Assembly: GCF_900176205.1 (NCBI RefSeq)
Contig: NZ_LT859959.1
Span: 5,167,001 to 5,231,000 of the forward strand
Direction: 5' to 3'
Source of the DNA: Bradyrhizobium sp. ORS 285
Lineage (GTDB): Bacteria; Pseudomonadota; Alphaproteobacteria; Rhizobiales; Xanthobacteraceae
DNA length: 64,000 bases
The notes under the pieces were generated by a model, which saw only the letters and a list, made by a program, of their open reading frames with translations, did not search any database and was not told where the DNA came from. The position numbers were made by a program, and so were the translations under genes. Below, in pieces: positions 61,806 to 64,000 of the stretch (positions are counted from its first letter, which is position 1; each line of letters starts with the position of its first letter).

Positions 61806-62072
61806 ATGAGCTATCCCCTCACCTTCAGCGCCCTCCCCGCCGCCCTGCCCGACCATGAGCAGAAGCAGGCCGCGCTCAGCTACCTCAACGAAGCCTGGGC
61901 GGAAGCGCGCCATGACGGCGTCGACGGGGACTGCCTGGCGCAGGCCAGCCTGTTCGCAGCCCTCGCCGAGCTCGTGACGACCTATGGCGAGGACGCGGTG
62001 GCGACCTTCGTCGAGGGTTTTCCGGAGCGCATCCGCAACGGCGAGTTCTCGCTGTCGCGCGCGACGCAGTAG
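61806..62072 (+). CDS. Small hypothetical protein (88 residues)
   Basis: ATG 61806 begins MSYPLTFSALPAALPDHEQK. The product is alpha-helical and soluble ('AALSYLNEAWAEARHDGVDGDCLAQASLFAALAELV', 'YGEDAVATFVEGFPERIRNGEFS'). The frame is open further upstream to 61731, but that part is non-conserved in character. It is followed 16 bases later by a palindromic repeat. No function known. Confidence 0.7.
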   Translation: MSYPLTFSALPAALPDHEQKQAALSYLNEAWAEARHDGVDGDCLAQASLFAALAELVTTYGEDAVATFVEGFPERIRNGEFSLSRATQ

Positions 62073-62088
62073 GCTCTTCGCGTCGGCT

Positions 62089-62228
62089 GTAGGGTGGGCA
62101 AAGGCGCGCCCCGCTTCTGCCGACAATGCCGCGCTCTCGCGCGCGCCGTGCCCACCATCGCGCTCCGCGTTCGCCTCCCGACGGTGGGCACACGACCGCC
62201 CTGCGGGCGGCCGCTTTGCCCACCCTAC
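62089..62228. repeat. MITE-like palindromic repeat with 15-bp terminal inverted repeats
   Basis: GTAGGGTGGGCAAAG (62089-62103) and CTTTGCCCACCCTAC (62214-62228) are exact reverse complements bounding a 140-base element. A second inverted pair, GTGCCCACC (62148-62156) and GGTGGGCAC (62183-62191), is nested inside. This GTGGGCA-type repeat is common between genes in Bradyrhizobium. No coding capacity. Confidence 0.85.
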
Positions 62229-62386
62229 CGCTCAAATGCTCGGCAGTGTTTGTAGCACGATGCCGTCAGCGCTCATGCGTATCGGCATCCACCTTCACAT
62301 CTCAAACAGCCTTTGGACACGCCTCATCGTCCTCGCGGCGCGTGCGCCCGAGCGATGACCGGCGTTCGTCCCTCGCAAGATCGAGG

Positions 62387-62492
62387 GCGCAGGGAAGGCT
62401 GAGCGTCGGCTGACGCCCATGGCCCCCGTGCGAACAAGAATGCACGGGGCAGGAACCACAGGTGCAGCCGGATGAGCCCAGCCTTCCCTGCG
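62387..62492. repeat. Compound palindromic repeat with 15-bp arms
   Basis: GCGCAGGGAAGGCTG (62387-62401) and CAGCCTTCCCTGCGC (62478-62492) pair exactly. A CCCCGTGC/GCACGGGG pair lies inside, giving a branched structure. It sits in an 830-base stretch (62229-63061) without a recognised gene; the DNA to about 62755, including a TGACCTC/GAGGTCA hairpin at 62585-62606, looks like the rest of a dispersed Bradyrhizobium repeat. The remainder to 63061 shows nothing I can name. Confidence 0.65.
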
Positions 62493-63061
62493 CGATGGTT
62501 TTAACGCTTACTCCATGCTCTCCCTGGGGACCGGCTGTCTTGCCCCCATCGTCAGCGCCGACGCTCTCGCATCGACAGCCCACTTGACCTCGGCACCGGG
62601 AGGTCAGGACCACACGGCTTCACGTCCGCATCGAAGCTGTTCGTCCGCGCGGACAAGCCACGCTGCAACCCGACACGTCCACCGCCTCCCCGCCTCGCGT
62701 CTCGTGACGACCGCGCGTACGCCCCTCTCGTTGAGGCGGGATGCAAGAGGAGTGACATGAATTCTGGAAAAAAGAAAGACGAAATCTGCAGCCACGCCGC
62801 GCTGCGACCGCGATCGCATTAAGGCGACGTGCAAACTTGCCGTTTCCGCGCATGGGTTTTGGACAGTCGCGGAGGCCGAGAGCGTCGACACGCTCTACGA
62901 AATTGCACACTGATTTGCCCGACGAGCAGCAGGGCGCAGCAGCCAGCTCGTTTCATCGCGCGACGCCGGGAAACATTTCGACTGATCGCGCTGAATTGGC
63001 CGGAGAGCACACGCCACGGAACCGCGCTGCGGCTCTCAGGCTGGCACCAGCGCACGCTGCG

Positions 63062-64000
63062 TCAGGGATCGCGATGTTCGAGGAATTCCTTCACCGGCCC
63101 GACGAAGGGGTGCATGAACTGGCCGAGCATGCCGCCGGGGATCGGCTTCACCGTGCCGTATCTGACCGGCCAGCGGTCCTTGGGCAGATGCCAGGTGCCG
63201 CCGAGCATGTCGAACAGCGGCGTATGCGCCGCGTAGTTCTTGTCGAGGGCCTCGGCGTCCGACGCGTGGTGCCAGTGATGGAATTGCGGCGTGACGATCA
63301 CGTAGCGCAGCCAGCCGACATCCATCTTGATGTTGGAATGGATCAGCACCGATTGCACGGAGATGAAGATGAGATAGGCGAAGTTCGTGTCCTGCGGGAA
63401 GCCGAGCAGGACGATCGGCACCAGCACCAGAGCGCGCGTGGCCAATGGCTCGAGGAAATGCAGGCGCGATCCCGAGAGCCAGTCCATGTGCTCTGGCGAA
63501 TGATGGACCGCATGGATCCGCCACAGCCACGGCACCTCGTGATAGGCGCGATGCGCGACGTATTCGACCGCATCGGCCGCCAGGATGACCAGCAGAAAGC
63601 GGACGAATGCCGGCAGGGCCACGACATGCGCCTGCAGTGACGGGCTGATCGCCCAGGCGAAAGCGTCATGGGCAAAATGGGTCGAGACCACCAGGAAGAC
63701 GCCGATCAGCAAATGGTTGACGCCGAAATAAGCGAGATCGAGCCTCCAGCCCGGGCTGAGCGGCCCCTGCTCCGGCCGCACCCGCGGGAAGACCCATTTC
63801 GAGCAGCACGAAGGCAGCACCCGTGAAGAAGAGATCGAGCACCAGCCAGTCCAGGCCGAGATAGAAGCGCGGCTGGAGAAAATCCGGCGTCGGCACGTAG
63901 GGCCCGCCGAGCAGCATGGCGAGGAACAGCGCGCTGAGACCGATCGCAGCGCTCAGCCGTAGCCCCCCGAGCACGATCCCGATGACGCCGAGCCAGGCGC
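63062..64000 (-). pseudogene. Sterol desaturase/fatty acid hydroxylase-family gene with frameshift (5' end outside window)
   Basis: The frame downstream of 63793 encodes the fatty-acid-hydroxylase domain with the three His boxes: 'HRAYHEV', 'WRIHAVHHSPEH' and 'PQFHHWHH'. The frame upstream, open to the window end, encodes the N-terminal membrane helices ('PRFYLGLDWLVLDLFFTGAAFVLLEM'). They join in different frames at a GGG run (63793-63795 on the plus strand as CCC): removing one G restores EM-VFPRVRPEQ. So the gene is broken by one inserted base, or the sequence has an error there. The protein would be a di-iron membrane oxidoreductase acting on lipids. The N-terminus lies beyond 64000. Confidence 0.75.

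Noticed and set aside
62758..62823. A 21-codon frame (MNSGKKKDEICS...) after AGAGGAG
   Set aside because: It lies at the edge of a dispersed repeat region and shows no feature beyond the ribosome-site-like sequence; too weak to call.

Overview
The window is GC-rich alphaproteobacterial chromosome, most likely Bradyrhizobium or a close relative. This rests on codon usage, a coxM-type oxidase operon with a subunit II fused to cytochrome c, DUF3551 and other small secreted proteins, dispersed GTGGGCA-type palindromic repeats, and repeated promoter motifs of the alphaproteobacterial general stress response (EcfG/RpoE2 type, GGAAC-N16/17-CGTT). There is no phage, plasmid, IS element or CRISPR array. 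Identification is by motif and family recognition only; no database search was possible.

Layout. (1) 0-11 kb, mostly minus strand: an EF-hand secreted protein (cut by the window start), a MscS channel, a ZIP metal transporter, a DoxX protein, a three-PAS histidine kinase, an amidase (plus strand), then a KaiC-like clock ATPase overlapping a hybrid histidine kinase, and a YihY/BrkB membrane protein. (2) 11.4-15 kb: small stress-type genes, including a DUF3551 protein, a 24-residue membrane peptide, a membrane protein, a GNAT enzyme, a 90-residue protein and an SDR oxidoreductase. (3) 14.9-22.7 kb: a respiratory block with a membrane/DUF305 protein, a lipoprotein cytochrome c, alternative cytochrome oxidase subunits II, I and III, a CtaG assembly factor and another cytochrome c, with a convergent dihaem cytochrome c. 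(4) 22.9-24.9 kb: a Crp/Fnr regulator, a GT9-like protein and a 91-residue protein.

(5) 25.2-40.8 kb: a tightly overlapping plus-strand run of 15 genes starting with inositol-phosphate synthase and ending with a UDP-xylose synthase. Between them lie a nucleotidyltransferase, a methyltransferase, a glycoside hydrolase whose barrel looks circularly permuted, a phosphopentomutase, two epimerases, a B12-binding radical SAM enzyme, a GT4 and four paralogous CgeB-like glycosyltransferases. It looks like a complete pathway for an uncharacterised oligosaccharide or glycoconjugate, and ino1 has an exact stress-sigma promoter. This is the best candidate for an undescribed system here.

(6) 40.8-55 kb: a DUF4142 protein, an acyl-CoA dehydrogenase, a complete branched-chain-amino-acid-type ABC transporter (livFGMH plus binding protein), a serine hydrolase, a second binding protein, and a TetR regulator (with a palindromic operator) coupled to acetoacetyl-CoA synthetase. 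(7) 55.3-64 kb: tRNA-Pro(CGG), then housekeeping genes (Sua5/YrdC, an FAD oxidoreductase, GNAT, two Nudix enzymes, an SRAP protein and small hypotheticals), repeat-rich intergenic DNA, and a sterol-desaturase-family gene with an apparent one-base frameshift running off the window end.

How it fits together: GGAAC-type promoters precede at least a dozen transcription units between 2 and 44 kb, five matching the consensus exactly. Regions 1-5 therefore look like a stress/stationary-phase island combining signalling (PAS kinase, KaiC plus kinase), envelope and ion homeostasis, an alternative oxidase and a glycan pathway.
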